From NCBI GenBank assembly GCA_932521025.1, contig OW051471.1, forward strand, positions 1,736,001 to 1,800,000: a stretch of DNA of 64,000 nucleotides. The letters are read 5' to 3'. Under the pieces are notes generated by a model. The model was not told the DNA's origin. It saw only the letters and a program-made list of their open reading frames with translations, and ran no database searches. Every line of letters begins with the position of its first letter. Position 1 is the first letter of the stretch. A program made the position numbers and the translations under genes. The stretch is from Oscheius onirici (taxonomy: Eukaryota; Nematoda; Chromadorea; Rhabditida; Rhabditidae). Positions 22,701 to 34,158 of the stretch are shown piece by piece.

Positions 22701-25700
22701 CGGTTTTTGTGCCAAAAAACCTGTTTAGATAAGGAAAACCCTCCTAGTTACCAGCAGTTGCACATAAATCTCAAAATTTGCGTTCTAGCAGTAAAGCAAG
22801 AAAACGTTTGTTAGTAAACATTTTTTGCTGATCAATTCACAAATTTAGACTGCCAGCTAATGACAAACGATAGACCTAAGTGGAGCTCAAAGAATCTAGG
22901 GAAAGGCCTACAGTAATCTAAAGACAACTTCCAGTATCTCCAGCTATCTCACAAGCGCTCCAATCTGGCAGTTCTCGTCTCCGCTATCTTCATTGCAGTC
23001 GTCTTTGGAACTCTTGTTCTACCTCTGGGAATGGCCACAGCTGTGAGTGGGCATATTTTGGGAGCACTAGAGCTTTCCATTACACGAAAAGCAGCATAAG
23101 ATCTTGGTCAGTAAACCTCTGAGCATCTCTAAATCTATTCATACTTTTGTCAAATTTCGAAATAAAAAAAGAAAAAAGCATAGAAAAGATCTTGCTCAGG
23201 CTTTGCTACAAACTCGGAACAAACATTTTTTGTTTTGATGTAGCTAGTGAACCATAAACAACTCACGAGCAACTTTGCAGACTATATCATAGGCAGGAAA
23301 CAAAAAAAATGCAGTGCTTCTGGACAGTTACTGCATTATTGGTCTGTTCAAGCATAATTTGGATCGCCAATGTATTTTTTCCAGGAGCGTTTTTCCTACT
23401 AAGCGGGTCTGCGTACCGAACAATTCTCGGATACTCGGCCAAGAAAACGGAAAAAGGAAAGAAAAGAGGTTATGGTCACTATAAACCTTTTGATATGCCA
23501 TGGCGTTATCGCAGCAAAAAATACCAAAGCTATAGGTTCGAAACAAAAACTGTATTTTTGCCTCGTCAGTGTCCTTCCAGTAAAAATAAACGGCCAACTC
23601 TCTAGACTTCAAATCATGAAGCCAAAATAACCCTGTTTTTTCAGTACGACTGGATAGTTCGTCGGGAGCACAACGAGAGCAGCTTTATCATGCTGGTTCA
23701 TTTTTCCAACTGTTCTTCTACAGAAGTCCCCAGTCTTCTCTTCGACGTAATTTCGGGCATTTTTTTTTAGCCAAAAAGACATTTTAGCTAGCTATCGAGG
23801 TGGTTCTTCCTCTCCTCTGTGTCGTCTTCATTGCCTTCCTCATCGTTTCCAAAATTTACAGAGCTGCCGACGAATTTGAAGAGCACAGAGGCAAATATGT
23901 GAAGATTGCCATTTTGCAGGTAGTCTTTTGGGAAATTCGATCAAAAGGCCTAGATTTTTTTTACCCTTTTACACCACTTTTTAGACTTTCCGAGTACCTT
24001 TGCTCGAAGTTTCGGCCCAAAATTTCAAATAGGGGAGCGGCAGATATAGAATCCACAATTTGAATTTGAATACACTTATTTTTTGCAAAAGCCAGACTTG
24101 GAGCGATCAGCACATTATTTCTGTTTTTTTTGTTAGACTTGGAAATGAAACATAAACATTCCGTATGATCTCTGTATCAAAAGTTGCTCTTTATGAAAAC
24201 TAAAAAAAAATTACGAGCTCGCAAAAAGGCCTTTGATTTTCACTATAGTCCGCGGCAAAAGTTTTGGTACACCCGGATTTATAGGAAGGCAAAACTCAAT
24301 CGAGCTGAAATCATAGCAGTCAACATCTATTCCGATAGCAATGACTTCATAGAAATTTGAGCCAAAAAGGAACAGAATTTAAAAAGTTAGGTCGAAATTT
24401 CGAAAACACCCGTGTCAAAAGTATTGGTACACCTATCAAATCACTCAAATATCGACATTTGACTAATGATGTTCTACAATCTGATAGCTCTTGACAAGTT
24501 ATTTTCAATGCCGTCGGAAAATCGAAGCTATCTCAAACAATCACTGAGATGAGCTTTCAAAACGGCCACTTTTGGCAAAAATGGACCAACTGGGGAAACT
24601 TTAACTTTTGAAGCACAAAACCGGACAGTCTGATCCTGGGCACTGGAATGAGGCGTATAAAACTCTAAGGGAGCAGGGTATTGAGATGTCGGCAGTTTGC
24701 TTTATGACGTAGTTATGGTCAAATTACACGAAAAAATACCAAAACTTCCATCAGTAAATCGAATCGTAAAACCGGATAATTTAAACAAATTGACTGATAC
24801 TTTGGGGTAATATCGGCCTTTCATATGCCTACTTTGAGCCAGAAAATCAGACCCAAACCATCTGTCCACGCGGCGCTAGGATGACTGACTAATTAATTAG
24901 TAATACCCGTTTCCCAAACTAACCTATTTCAGCTTTCGACGAAACCTTTTTTGACTTTAGGCCGTTTTCTTTCAAGTTATTATGGTAAAATTATGAATGA
25001 GACGATCTTCCTCAAATCTCTCAAGAAAACGTCATATGAAAGAAAACCAACAAAAATTTTGTTTTGAACGCAAAATATCTTTACATTCTTTTTTTCAGAT
25101 CGTCGCCATCTGTCTGACCTCCTTTGGAAATATGCGACAGCATGTTCCTCGTGAACTCCAGGCACGGTCTATTTTTCTCGAAATGACTCGAAAAATAACT
25201 TTAGGACAAAATTTTCGTCTCCTACGACACTAACCTGGGAGATCTTCTAGCTCTCTTCCCCTTCATTGGAACGTCAGTCTATTGGGCTCCTCTGTGCTAT
25301 TGTTCGGCTTACTATCATGATATCAAGGTAAGGGTTTGGTGAAAATTGGTATTAAAAAACGAAAAGAATCTTTTGATAAAAAGTTTCAAAACAGTATAAA
25401 GGACCAGATGTGTGAGTACGATGTAATAAGGAGTCGAACGTGACCAAAAAGATCGGAAACTAGAAAATGAAGTGGGAAAGATTCAATACGTCCTTACCTG
25501 CATCCGAGCTATTTTTTCTTGTCTTGTCGTCAAAATTCAAAAATTTTGTCTAGGTCAGTATTCAAGCGAAACTTTTGATAAGATCCTGATGGAGTAGAGA
25601 GATCTTCACTACTTTTGCTTACACAAAACACTATTTTTTTTCACCAAGTGTACAAAAAAACAAACGATCGAAATGAAGACATTGTACCGTCGGAAGCGGA

Positions 25701-26343
25701 GGAAAAGGGGAAAATTGGTTGCTACTAAAGAGTTTTGGATGTATCGAGATTTTGAAAGCAGCAGACATAAGAGTACAAGATGAAACAAATTGACATGGCT
25801 GGGTTTGGGCCGGGCTTGGGCCTGAAAACCTCATCCCGCGGGCTGGCCCGCGGGAAAATTTTGGAAAAGGGGTGTTTTTTTTTTATCAAAATCTGCATTT
25901 TTTCGTCATTTTTAGTAAAAAAAAAAAAAGTTCAGCAAAATATAACAACATTAATATTCTTTGATTTAGTTCTAAAATGCGCTAATAAGCACAATAATAT
26001 GACCAGCTTCATTTTTGGTCCGATCCCGGTCAGACGGCCAAATTTGGGGACCGGGCCCAAGCGGCCCGGCCCGGAGCCATGTCTAGAAACAAATATACGT
26101 CAGGTACAAGAGTGAAATCAGCTTTCTGGATTCGTCAAGATATCAAATTTCGCGTTTGGCTCACTTATTGCCGCCCTTCTGAAACAGGAAACGTTTCTTC
26201 CAAAGTCAAGAGTGGATTCGAGAAAAACGCTAAAATAAAAATAACTTTAGGTAGCTGAACTGAGAGCCAAGGAGAGTAAAAGCAGCACTGAAATGTCCAT
26301 GATGAGACTTCTTCATCCCGACGATGCTAGGAGGGAGTTTTGA
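19761..26343 (+). CDS. Seven-transmembrane receptor (rhodopsin-like GPCR)
   Basis: Nine exons, all joined in phase 0: 19761-19907, 21626-21700, 21746-21892, 22935-23042, 23645-23746, 23788-23919, 25099-25143, 25205-25327 and 26251-26343 (TGA), about 323 residues. Seven hydrophobic segments follow in order: TM1 LLLCIGLVLFVTATLACNV; TM2 around FIATIYVTNSL; TM3 starting at the Cys of SLTCSLYYF; TM4 AVLVSAIFIAVVFGTLVL; a second extracellular loop with N-glycosylation sites NES and NCS and the partner Cys; TM5 EVVLPLLCVVFIAFLIV; TM6 KIAILQIVAICLTSF; and TM7 through GTSVYWAPLCY. The tail has a Ser-rich stretch. The usual DRY is read as QGY (across a weak donor at 21893) and NPxxY is absent, so subfamily and ligand are unknown. 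The boundary at 25143 (donor GTTCCT) is the least certain. Transposon debris fills the introns. Confidence 0.75.
20495..21320. repeat. Inverted repeat pair with 18-base palindrome, plus tandem short repeats
   Basis: The perfect palindrome ATTGTTCCGCGGAACAAT occurs at 20691-20708 and 21141-21158. Flanks are inverted relative to each other (GGGACTATTG on one side, CAATAGTC on the other, CGCCC against GGGGCG). Between them, about 20800-20955, two copies of a 60-base unit (CAGCGAGAGTGATA, ATGCTTAGGCTATCACTA, AGCATACTGAT) lie in tandem. A third copy of that unit lies inverted at about 40803-40872. All within intron 1 of the 7TM receptor. Confidence 0.75.
22230..22310 (-). repeat. tRNA-like SINE head on the - strand
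   Basis: The - strand reads TTGCCTCATGGCTAAGACTG and then GGTTCGATTCC, which resemble tRNA A and B boxes. No cloverleaf good enough for a functional tRNA is evident. Downstream at 22388-22410 the word GCGCTTTAGATAGTTTAGA is shared with 8871-8889, marking a dispersed repeat. Confidence 0.45.
24245..24890. mobile_element. Tc1/mariner-like nonautonomous element, degraded
   Basis: Begins with CAAAAGTTTTGGTACACCCG, echoed at about 24416 by TCAAAAGTATTGGTACACCT. Internal blocks (GATGTTCTACAATCTGATAG, TTGACAAGTT, TGCCGTCGGAA, AGCCAGAAAATCAGACCC) match the intact element at 30385-31260. The right terminal repeat was not found. It sits in an intron of the 7TM receptor. Confidence 0.6.
25792..26092. 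repeat. Inverted repeat with GC-rich ends and AT-rich centre
   Basis: GACATGGCTGGGTTTGGGCC at the left is an inverted relative of GGCCCGGAGCCATGTCT at the right. The ends are strings of GGGCC words and the centre is A/T-rich. It lies in the last intron of the 7TM receptor. Confidence 0.55.
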
Positions 26344-26879
26344 GTCACTTTTTAGTCGTTTCCCAAGAATTTTTGAGCTAGGAAAGATAAAGGGGAAACG
26401 CTATATTGAGTTGTCATTGTTGTTGTGAACGTTGTGACCATTTTAGGCCAGTTCCGAACTGAAATTATGTAGTTTTATGTGTGAATTTGTGTGAAACACA
26501 AGCAAAAATTTTCATTGTCCCTGATAGAATAAAGTTTATCCATATTTTTGAACTTATTTTGGAGGCCAAATTGTTAGAGAAGAGCAGTTTATGTGGGAGC
26601 CAACGTTTTGAAGCTGTACTAAAGGTCCACCTTCAAAGAAGCTATACGTCATCAGTGAAACAAATTTTTGTCTTGAGAACTATAGAAAGCATGACAAAAA
26701 AAGGGTCAACTTCGAGACATTCTAAGTTTTTGGAATCTGTCATCGTCCAACAAGATGCTCAGCTTGACAAACTGCACACTGTTCTTGAAACATTATTGCT
26801 GTTGAAAAGCTACAAAAATAACGAGAGTGAAAAACTGCAGGCTGACTGAGTAGCCAATGTTTACAGACGTGGTACACAG

Positions 26880-27836
26880 CAGAGTTGCGCGAGCGAAAAA
26901 TTCGAAAATGCTCGTGCTCGCAGTGCGAGCAGAGCTAAAAATGCGAGCTGAAAGCGAGCCTGCGTCCTGCCACGAAGTCACGGTAGACCGCGCATTTCAA
27001 AAAAAAATTTGGCGAAATCATTGTTTTTTTTGATTTCTCGATTTGATCTTCATAATATTTTTATTTTGGAGCGTTATTTCTTCTAGTTTCTTCCTTTCTG
27101 TTTTGTTGCTTGATAGTTGTTTATTGGCACCTAGCCCTGAAATTCACGGTCTATCAATGCATTTGAAAGAAATATGCTGCTCGCACTTGCGCACGCAAAT
27201 GCGATCAGTTGAGGCGCGAGCGCTCGCGCTTGCGCTCGCACTAAAATATGCTGCTCGCGCAACTCTGGTACGCAGTCAAATTCGTTTGATTTCTCAGTAT
27301 TTCTGTGAGAAAAAATCCTGTCAAATATTGCTCATTTTTTGAACAAATTTTATAGTCCATAAAGCAACTTTTTGCTTTGACTCTTTTCAGTATGACAGGT
27401 GTCTTTTCAAACCAACGAGAAATAACAAAAGGTGATTCGGCCGAGCCCGTTATTCCTGTGGGCATGACCCGTCTCCCAAACTTAGATATTCAGCAGTTCT
27501 TTTCTCCAAACTGCACATGTTTTCACTGCGACTCCTTGGGGGAAAATGACGAAAAGACACAAATATGGATATTGCGAATGAATGTGTTCGAAATCTCGCG
27601 CCTCAACTGATCGCATTTGCGTGCGCAAGTGCGAGCAGCATATTTCTTTCAAATGCATTGATAGACCGTGAATTTCAGGGCTAGGTGCCAATAAACAACT
27701 ATCAAGCAACAAAACAGAAAGGAAGAAACTAGAAGAAATAACGCTCCAAAATAAAAATATTATGAAGATCAAATCGAGAAATCAAAAAAAAAACAATGAT
27801 TTCGCCAAATTTTTTGGAAGCGCTCGCGCAACTCTG
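26880..27836. mobile_element. Long-hairpin MITE with near-identical 215-base arms
   Basis: Terminal repeats GCAGAGTTGCGCGAGCG (about 26879) and CGCTCGCGCAACTCTGC (to about 27837) frame the element. The inner arms about 27008-27222 and 27598-27818 are inverted and almost identical, so both strands carry the same accidental open frame beginning MIFIIFLFWSV. A G/C-alternating block GCGAGCGCTCGCGCTTGCGC lies next to the left arm. It abuts the Polinton fragment at 27850. Confidence 0.85.
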
Positions 27837-27849
27837 CTTTCTTGTCAAA

Positions 27850-28440
27850 ATGGCGGCTACATTATATGAATATGAGATTCGGCTTTATGACAGAGAAAGT
27901 GGTCGACAAATTTACGTGGCCTCCACCATACTGAACAGGGGTGGCCCGCGTGGTTTGATCAACATCGCCTACCACAACAATCACTACGAGCCATTCCGGG
28001 TAAAGCAAAAAAAAACTGAATAAAGTTCGTCTTCAGCCAACCGGCGCACCACTTTGTGGAAAACTCATCTGTCTCACCTGCCGGCACCTCCACTATAAGG
28101 AGCACGAATATCGTTGCAAGGGTCGCTGCAACAAGTGCCGTAGCAACGACAAATCACCCAATGTCCAGACTGTGATGTGGTATTCTTTACTGATCTCTGC
28201 CTGGAGCGCCACAGAGTATCATCTCAAGGTTGTCGCAAGTCAAAGTGTGAAATGTTCAAGGTTATTCATAAACGGAACAATATCAACCATATATATTTAG
28301 ATCTGTCGACAATGTGAAAGATATCATAAAAAGCAGAAACCACACAAGTGTCTCGAAACCTATTTCTGTGAAAAAAAAACCAGCTGACTCGACACAACTA
28401 CTGCTGGCCCGTGGCATCAGAGCCCACAAAAAAAGAGGAA
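27850..28440 (+). pseudogene. Polinton/Maverick-type protein-primed DNA polymerase B fragment
   Basis: After an ATG at 27850 the frame encodes LNRGGPRGLINIAYHNNHYE (donor-like CGG|GTAAAG at 27999, acceptor at 28036). It then reads CGKLICLTC, a run of Cys pairs (CKGRCNKCR), and after a one-base frameshift CPDCDVVFF, CLERHR and GCRKSKCEMF, later ICRQCERYHKKQKPHKC. This Cys/His-rich zinc module with the HYE segment resembles the N-terminal region of Polinton (Maverick) polymerases. The frameshift, a later break near 28270-28310 and the absence of the exonuclease and polymerase domains make it a relic. A partial second copy (FTILNRDAPRGLIT) lies at 28580-28640. Confidence 0.6.
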
Positions 28441-28555
28441 AAGGGCGGTTTAGGAGGAATACACGGTATAAAATTTGCAATGAGCGGAACTTTTATACAT
28501 GCGTTTAGATTCTCGTTTTCGACTGTGAGACTTTTCTCGACGAGAATGCGGAGCA

Positions 28556-28660
28556 TCGACCGAGCACCATCGCATGGAGGACATTACGTAGCTTTCACCA
28601 TACTCAACAGGGATGCCCCGCGCGGTTTGATCACCGCAGTTTGATCACCGGCTATGGTTC
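28556..28660 (+). pseudogene. Second partial copy of the Polinton polymerase segment
   Basis: The frame GGHYVAFTILNRDAPRGLIT parallels VASTILNRGGPRGLI of the fragment at 27850. A short duplication of TTTGATCACCG follows. It is too short to function. Confidence 0.5.
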
Positions 28661-28819
28661 TCTTGAATAAACTCGAATCTATTTAACAGAGCAATAAGAA
28701 TGTATGTCTCGACCAACACTTTACAATAAACGCAATTAGACTGGCTCATGCTGTTGGTGGGGGCTCATAGAAAAAAGATGAATGCGGCGGAGTGTTTAAA
28801 AAAACAAATCTTTTTTCAG

Positions 28820-29045
28820 AACAGACGGACACACCATCACCGCTGCCGTTGCCATCTTCACAGCTAACGTCAACCGTCTAACAAGTTCCGCTGAACGAAA
28901 CTTTTTCCTCCCAACCGATAGCACCCCCATTTTTGCTTCTGAGCATATATCTGCTAAAAACTCGATTCCTTCTTTCCCCTCTCTAGACGACTATTTAACA
29001 GCATCAGAGACAATCAATGAAAAACGGGCACATTCTCACCAATAA
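28820..29045 (+). CDS. Orphan terminal exon, unrecognised protein
   Basis: An acceptor TTTTTTCAG precedes 74 open codons ending TAA at 29043-29045. The frame (first base completing a codon) reads TDGHTITAAVAIFTANVNR, later AERNFFLPTDS and PSLDDYLTASETI. Codon choice (ATC, GCC, ACC, AAC, CGT) is coding-like although there is no ATG. It would need an upstream exon ending in phase 2; none was found before the Polinton relic. It could be the last exon of a broken gene or part of the same old insertion. Confidence 0.35.
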
Positions 29046-30108
29046 CTGCTGGGAACGTCTAGCGGATGCTCTGAAATAGCCTCGGTCATATCATCAGCTC
29101 TCTTCTTCTCCTAATATGCAGGCCTTTTTCTTCTTTGCTATCGTGACCAAGACTAGCGAAACAGATCCTAGAAACGCGGACCTTTCCCCTTTCGTTCCCA
29201 AAAATTCTTTTTCCTTATTTTTCTTTCATTACCAGCCGACTTCGTCGTCTGACGACGTCGTACCCCATTTCGTACCCCTACAACAGTAATACAACTTTCC
29301 AAGTTCAAAACGTAATTGTTGCCTAAATACTCGACAGGACATAACTTGTTACTTGCGGCTTCAGTGTAGAGGGACTTGAAAACAGTGAAAAGGGGATTAT
29401 TTCAAAAAACGGACGTGGTAGCCGGTTTCCTTAAAAAAATTCGATGAAATAGTTGCCCACAGATTCGCATTTTGACAATGCAAAGGGGTTGAAAATTTTG
29501 AAATACACTTCGGGCGACCTTAACGTTTTAATAAGAGATAATTTCAGACTGCATTCTTACATGATGTCGACATAACTTGACCTGGAACCAGCACAAACAT
29601 GGGAAAAAGCTGTATCCTAGTGGTTAGTTTTTGTCTTTTACCGCTAGCAAAAAAATTACTTCAGGCCTTCAGAAGAATTTGAAGCTGCTTGAGGACAACA
29701 TAATCACGTCGTATTGTCCTTGATGCCGGCAACGCTTGGAAGGTAAAAGTCACTGAAATAGTCAAACAAAGGATGTTTTTAGACATGACTTTTTCAACGG
29801 AAGATATGTCGAAATCTAACTGAGTCTACGTCTGTTGGTTTTGAACGGCGTCTTAGTGGACAAATAATGAAGTTTTGAAATAAGATCATTGTTAGACATG
29901 TGTTCGGAGACAGAGGTAAAGAGAGACAGAAAGACAGAACCAGAGAGGCAGTCAAAACACTCCATTACAGAACACTTCGAGTTCAAAAACTTTCAAAAAC
30001 TGTAATCTTCAAAAATTCAAAAAACAACTATAAAAGTTGAGAAAAACTTTTAATTTACTTATCTTTTATTCAAAAAAAGCCACAGTTCCATAGAAGTCGC
30101 CTATCAGG
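29046..30108. other. Region upstream of the RING gene
   Basis: An open but unassigned stretch after an acceptor at 29118 (AFFFFAIVTKTSETD, to TAA at 29287-29289) is the only coding-like hint. The rest is AT-rich with a GAGAGACAGAAAGACAGA stretch near 29920. The promoter of the RING gene should be here. Confidence 0.35.
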
Positions 30109-33100
30109 ATGGTAAGTCTCTTGGCTCCAGACTCTCAGTAGTTCTACCAATTTGCAGAGTTCGACCGAAGCCCAGAAGAAGAAGGAGGAGGAAAAGTTCT
30201 TCATCGACGAAAAAACGGTCAGCTGCGACATCTGTCTGGACGTCCTCTACAATCCCCTCAGGTTAGTTTTTTGGATTTTTTTTGAATGAAATGGGTGGAA
30301 GAGACTTGGTTGACCTGGAGAAGAGACTAGGAGAGATGAGGCCGTGAGCGTTTTGAATCCGTTTTTTGATAAATCGCTGCACTACAGGGGTGGACATGAA
30401 TTAGTTGAAACTTCGATCCGCATATCTCCGTGATGTTTAGAGATATCTTCGTTTTTCCAACGGCATTGGAAAGAACTTGTCAAGAACTATCAGATTGTAG
30501 AACATCATTAGGCCGAAAAGTTTTTTCTTACCCCAGTTTTGGTTGTATGAACTTTTGGCACGCGCGATTAAAAGTCCATGATGGGAATCAAGGAATCATG
30601 GATCAAGGAATTTTATTCAGTTCTTTATGCAAGGAAACGATAGGCAATAGCTTCAAATAATACTTTATAAATAGCGCAGCAGGTTCGTAGTGAACGTAGT
30701 GAACAAAGAACGAAATAATATTTCTTGATCCATGATACCCATCATGGACTTTTCATCGCGCATGCCAAAAGTTCATGCGAGCAAAACTGGGGTAAGAAAA
30801 AACTTTTCGGCTTAATGATGTTCTAAAATCTGATAGTTCTTGACAAGTTCTTTCCAATGCCGTCGGAAGATCGAAGATATCTCTAAATATCACGAAGATA
30901 TGCGACTTTTAAAATGCCGAATTTCGCCAAAAGTGACAAGATAGTGGCTACTTAAACTTTTTAACCACAAAACCATACAGGTTGATATTGTGCAGGGGGA
31001 TTGGGTATATAATACTGCTTGGCGGCATCATATAGACAACCTTGGAGATTGTCGTATAAAAAAGTTATAGGCGAAAACGCACAAAAAATGCCCAAATTTC
31101 AGTCAGTAAATCGGTAAAACCACATAAATAAAGAAAATCACTTGCTATTCTAGGGTAAGAACCGCCTTCCGTAGGGCTAACTTGAGCCAAAAAATCAGAC
31201 CCGGGCGATCTATGTGAGCGACGCCAGATCGGAGTTTCAACTAATTAATGTCCACCCCTGTAGTAGAAACTACTGTGAGAAAGGTTGGTTGCTGTTTCAG
31301 TTTTTTTGGTATAGGTAGAACCTCTCTGTTTCTTCAATTTTGTAGACGTAAGATATAAAATTAGTCAGCTTAAGAGAGAGAGAACAGTCAGTGACTGAAC
31401 TTTTTTGTAAAAATCTGAATATTACTGTTTCAGTGCTTTGGTATACAACAAGCTACTGCGATAAGCGAAATGTTTCTGTTTCACCGTGTTTTCGAGATAG
31501 AGACACGGTATTTCTGCACGGTTTGCTTGTCAGGTTTTGTGAAATATCGAAAATATTACAATAAGCGAAATCACTGGTAGCAGTCAATGTGAAGATACAT
31601 TTTATGTTCCACTATTTTTGTATAGATTGGACATTGCAAGTTTTTGCACTATGAACTGAATACTCGTTCTTATGCTGAAATTAGTCGTACTTCCATTCTA
31701 CCCAAAACGGCTTCAATATTGTCTTTGTTAGAATACTCATTCCTTCTCATGGCTCTCTTTCAACAAAAAACGAATGGACGCTAAACTTTTGGAATACTTC
31801 CAGATAATCCTCCAGGCTACCGACCTCAAAGTCCTATTAGTTTACCCCTTTTCAAAAAGAACTAGCAGAAAACAGAATAGCGTTCTTCATTTTCTCTCAA
31901 GCCATAGTGCCGTTCTGGTTAGTTACTCCGTGGTTCCTAGTCAAGTAGTAAATGTTTGATAATGGTCAATCAAAAAACAAGCACGATGTCTTCACGGTTT
32001 CTAATTTTGTTTCATCCACCATACAATAGTGCGACACATAAGCGTATAGCACTGAAGTGATTGCATTCGATGAACAATATGATCGGTTTCTACTGTATCG
32101 TGCTTTGGACATTGGAATGCTGCAGTAGACTGGAATTCGAGCGAGATCAAACAATAAAAAAACTTTTAAACTTTCAGCGTAGCCCCCTGCAATCACAAGT
32201 TCTGCGCTTGCTGTATTCGCCAGTGGTCGGACCTGCATCCGAACTGTCCCCGCTGCCGTGTCCGCGTCGAGACGATGACCAAGGACATTTTCGTCCAAGA
32301 CGTCGTCGACTACTACCTCAAGTGCAATCCGGACAGGGCCCGTTCCGAAGCTGCTCGTCGCGAAGCCGATCGTCTGGAGCTCCAGTTCCTCGAAAAGAAG
32401 CTGCTCCATGACGAGGATTTCATCATGTACGAGGCCTACCATCAGGACGGGAGCTTCATGACGGAGGACAGCTTCTACGAGATGGAGCGCGACTTTGAGA
32501 TGGATCAGATGCGCGCCAGGGCTGAGATTCTTCGTCGGGACCACCGTCAGCCGGATGTCCAGCAGAGAAACAATAGAAATGGTCCGGTAGTCCCGCCGGT
32601 AGCCTTCAATCGTCTGCAAGTACACTATCAGCAGCCTCGTCGCGATGCGAATCAGCAGCTGGAACAGATGCTGCAAGAGATGCTGCAGCAGGAGCAGCAG
32701 GAGGAGAGACAGAATCGTCGTGAGGGTGAGTCTTTTTTGGTTTTTTTTTTGAGGGAATGGGGAAGTTGGGAAGCGGGAGAAAGGTACTGTGGAAGGTTTT
32801 GTGAACTGGAAAAGAAACGAAGTGAAAACGAAGTAATGTAGACAAGAGTAGCCACTGGCAGATTACCATTTGGTCCAAAAATGCTTCAAAATATCCTTGT
32901 AAGAGATTCTAAGCAGAGGTGTGCAATGATGCAATGAAATGAAGATCTGTGAAAAAGTCATTCTAAAAGTTGTACACCGTAGTGTCTAATAAAACTTCTG
33001 ATTGTGAAATTTTGTGTTAGAAATCGTTCCGTAGAAAAACCACAAACATCAATGCTAAAATATTTGTTTCAAAGTTTCGCTATATGGAAGTAGAAACATT

Positions 33101-34158
33101 CTGTATTACTGATTGATCAGTCTTTAGTAATTTCAAATGTTTCAGTATCAGCTTATTGTTAGAAGAACGTAAGGCATCGTTGTTCGCTTGAAAGTTGACT
33201 GTACCTCTTGAAAAGAAGCTCATTTTGTGAAAGTAAAGAAGCTTCAGGCAAAACTTATACATAGAGACAAACTTTTGAGAATACTTCTGTGGAACGAAGG
33301 TTTTTGAAGCCCCTATGTTTTCGAGAAATGGTGCTAGAATTTTTTTTGTTTCAATATTGCGAAAAGAGGATGCATACCGTTTTGAAAAAACTGTTGGAAT
33401 AAAATAAGCTTTACAGCTATGAAAGGGAGGAAAACGAACTAGAGAATAAAAAGATAAAATTTAAAAAGGGAGTGGTGCGCGCCAAAACCAGGGTTCTGTA
33501 TCTGTTTAGAACTGTATTGATTTCGCAAAAGTTTGAATTCAAACTGAAAAGATTTCGAATTTTTCACTATCGCACTATTGTTTTTCGAACTATTCCTCTG
33601 CACTTGCGTACAATATCGACCAGGGCCAATTCGACCAGGTCGAATTCGATAGCTCAAAATCAATAAAAATAGACAGTTCTAATTCGAACAGTTCTATTTC
33701 GACCAGTTCTAATACGATACAGAACCAAAACCGGCACGGCTTTGGCGGAAAGTAAAATTTGAACAGATAAAGGGAAAAACAGGAGAAATAGATATCACAA
33801 GACAAAGACAAGGAGATGTAACTACTGTAAGAAATAACAAGCAGTTAGTTCCTTGTTTCTGTTCAGGTTACGGTGCTTTACTTTCCTGAAGTATAAGACC
33901 ACGTGAAAAAACTCAGTCCGTTTTTCAGTTCACCGTGCTCGCATCCCTCTGGACGTCACTGCCTCTTCCGAGGACACTCCGCCGCGTCGCCGGCCTGCCC
34001 GTCCCTCTCCCGTGAGACGTGTCCTTCGTCGTGGTAGTGTTCCTTCTCCTTCTCCTCCTCCGGCCCCGATCATCCGTCGTCCCGTCTCGCCGCCTCTTCC
34101 TGCTCAGCCGCTTCGTCCGGTTCGAGAAGCTCCCTACAGACTGCGTCCCCGTCGCTAG
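30109..34158 (+). CDS. RING-finger protein (probable E3 ubiquitin ligase)
   Basis: Four exons: 30109-30111 (the ATG alone), 30158-30261, 32178-32725 and 33929-34158 (TAG), giving 294 residues. Residues 24-62 form a complete C3HC4 RING: C24 and C27 (SCDICLD), C40 and H42 (PCNHKFC), C45, C48, C59 and C62 (NCPRC). The RING is split between exons 2 and 3. Then follow a charged helical region (about 70-150), a Gln-rich coiled-coil-like stretch near 185-210 (MLQEMLQQEQQEE) and a Pro/Arg-rich C-terminus with repeated RRP, PSP and SPPP motifs. RING proteins of this kind usually recruit an E2 enzyme; substrate and compartment cannot be inferred, though the basic tail would fit a nuclear protein. The second intron (30262-32177) contains an 876-base MITE. 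Confidence 0.87.
30385..31260. mobile_element. Complete nonautonomous Tc1/mariner-like element, foldback type
   Basis: TA target duplications (30383-30384, 31261-31262) flank terminal repeats CAGGGGTGGACAT and ATGTCCACCCCTG, followed inward by AATTAGTTGAAAC and its complement. Internally about 30425-30605 and 30715-30905 are a second, imperfect inverted pair. No transposase frame is present. It is the better-preserved relative of 24245-24890. Confidence 0.85.

Noticed and set aside
26481-26849. A 122-codon open frame with helical composition between the 7TM receptor and the hairpin MITE
   Set aside because: It starts at a GTG, shows no third-position bias, no splice partner and no motif. It may be an old relic but is not supportable as a gene.
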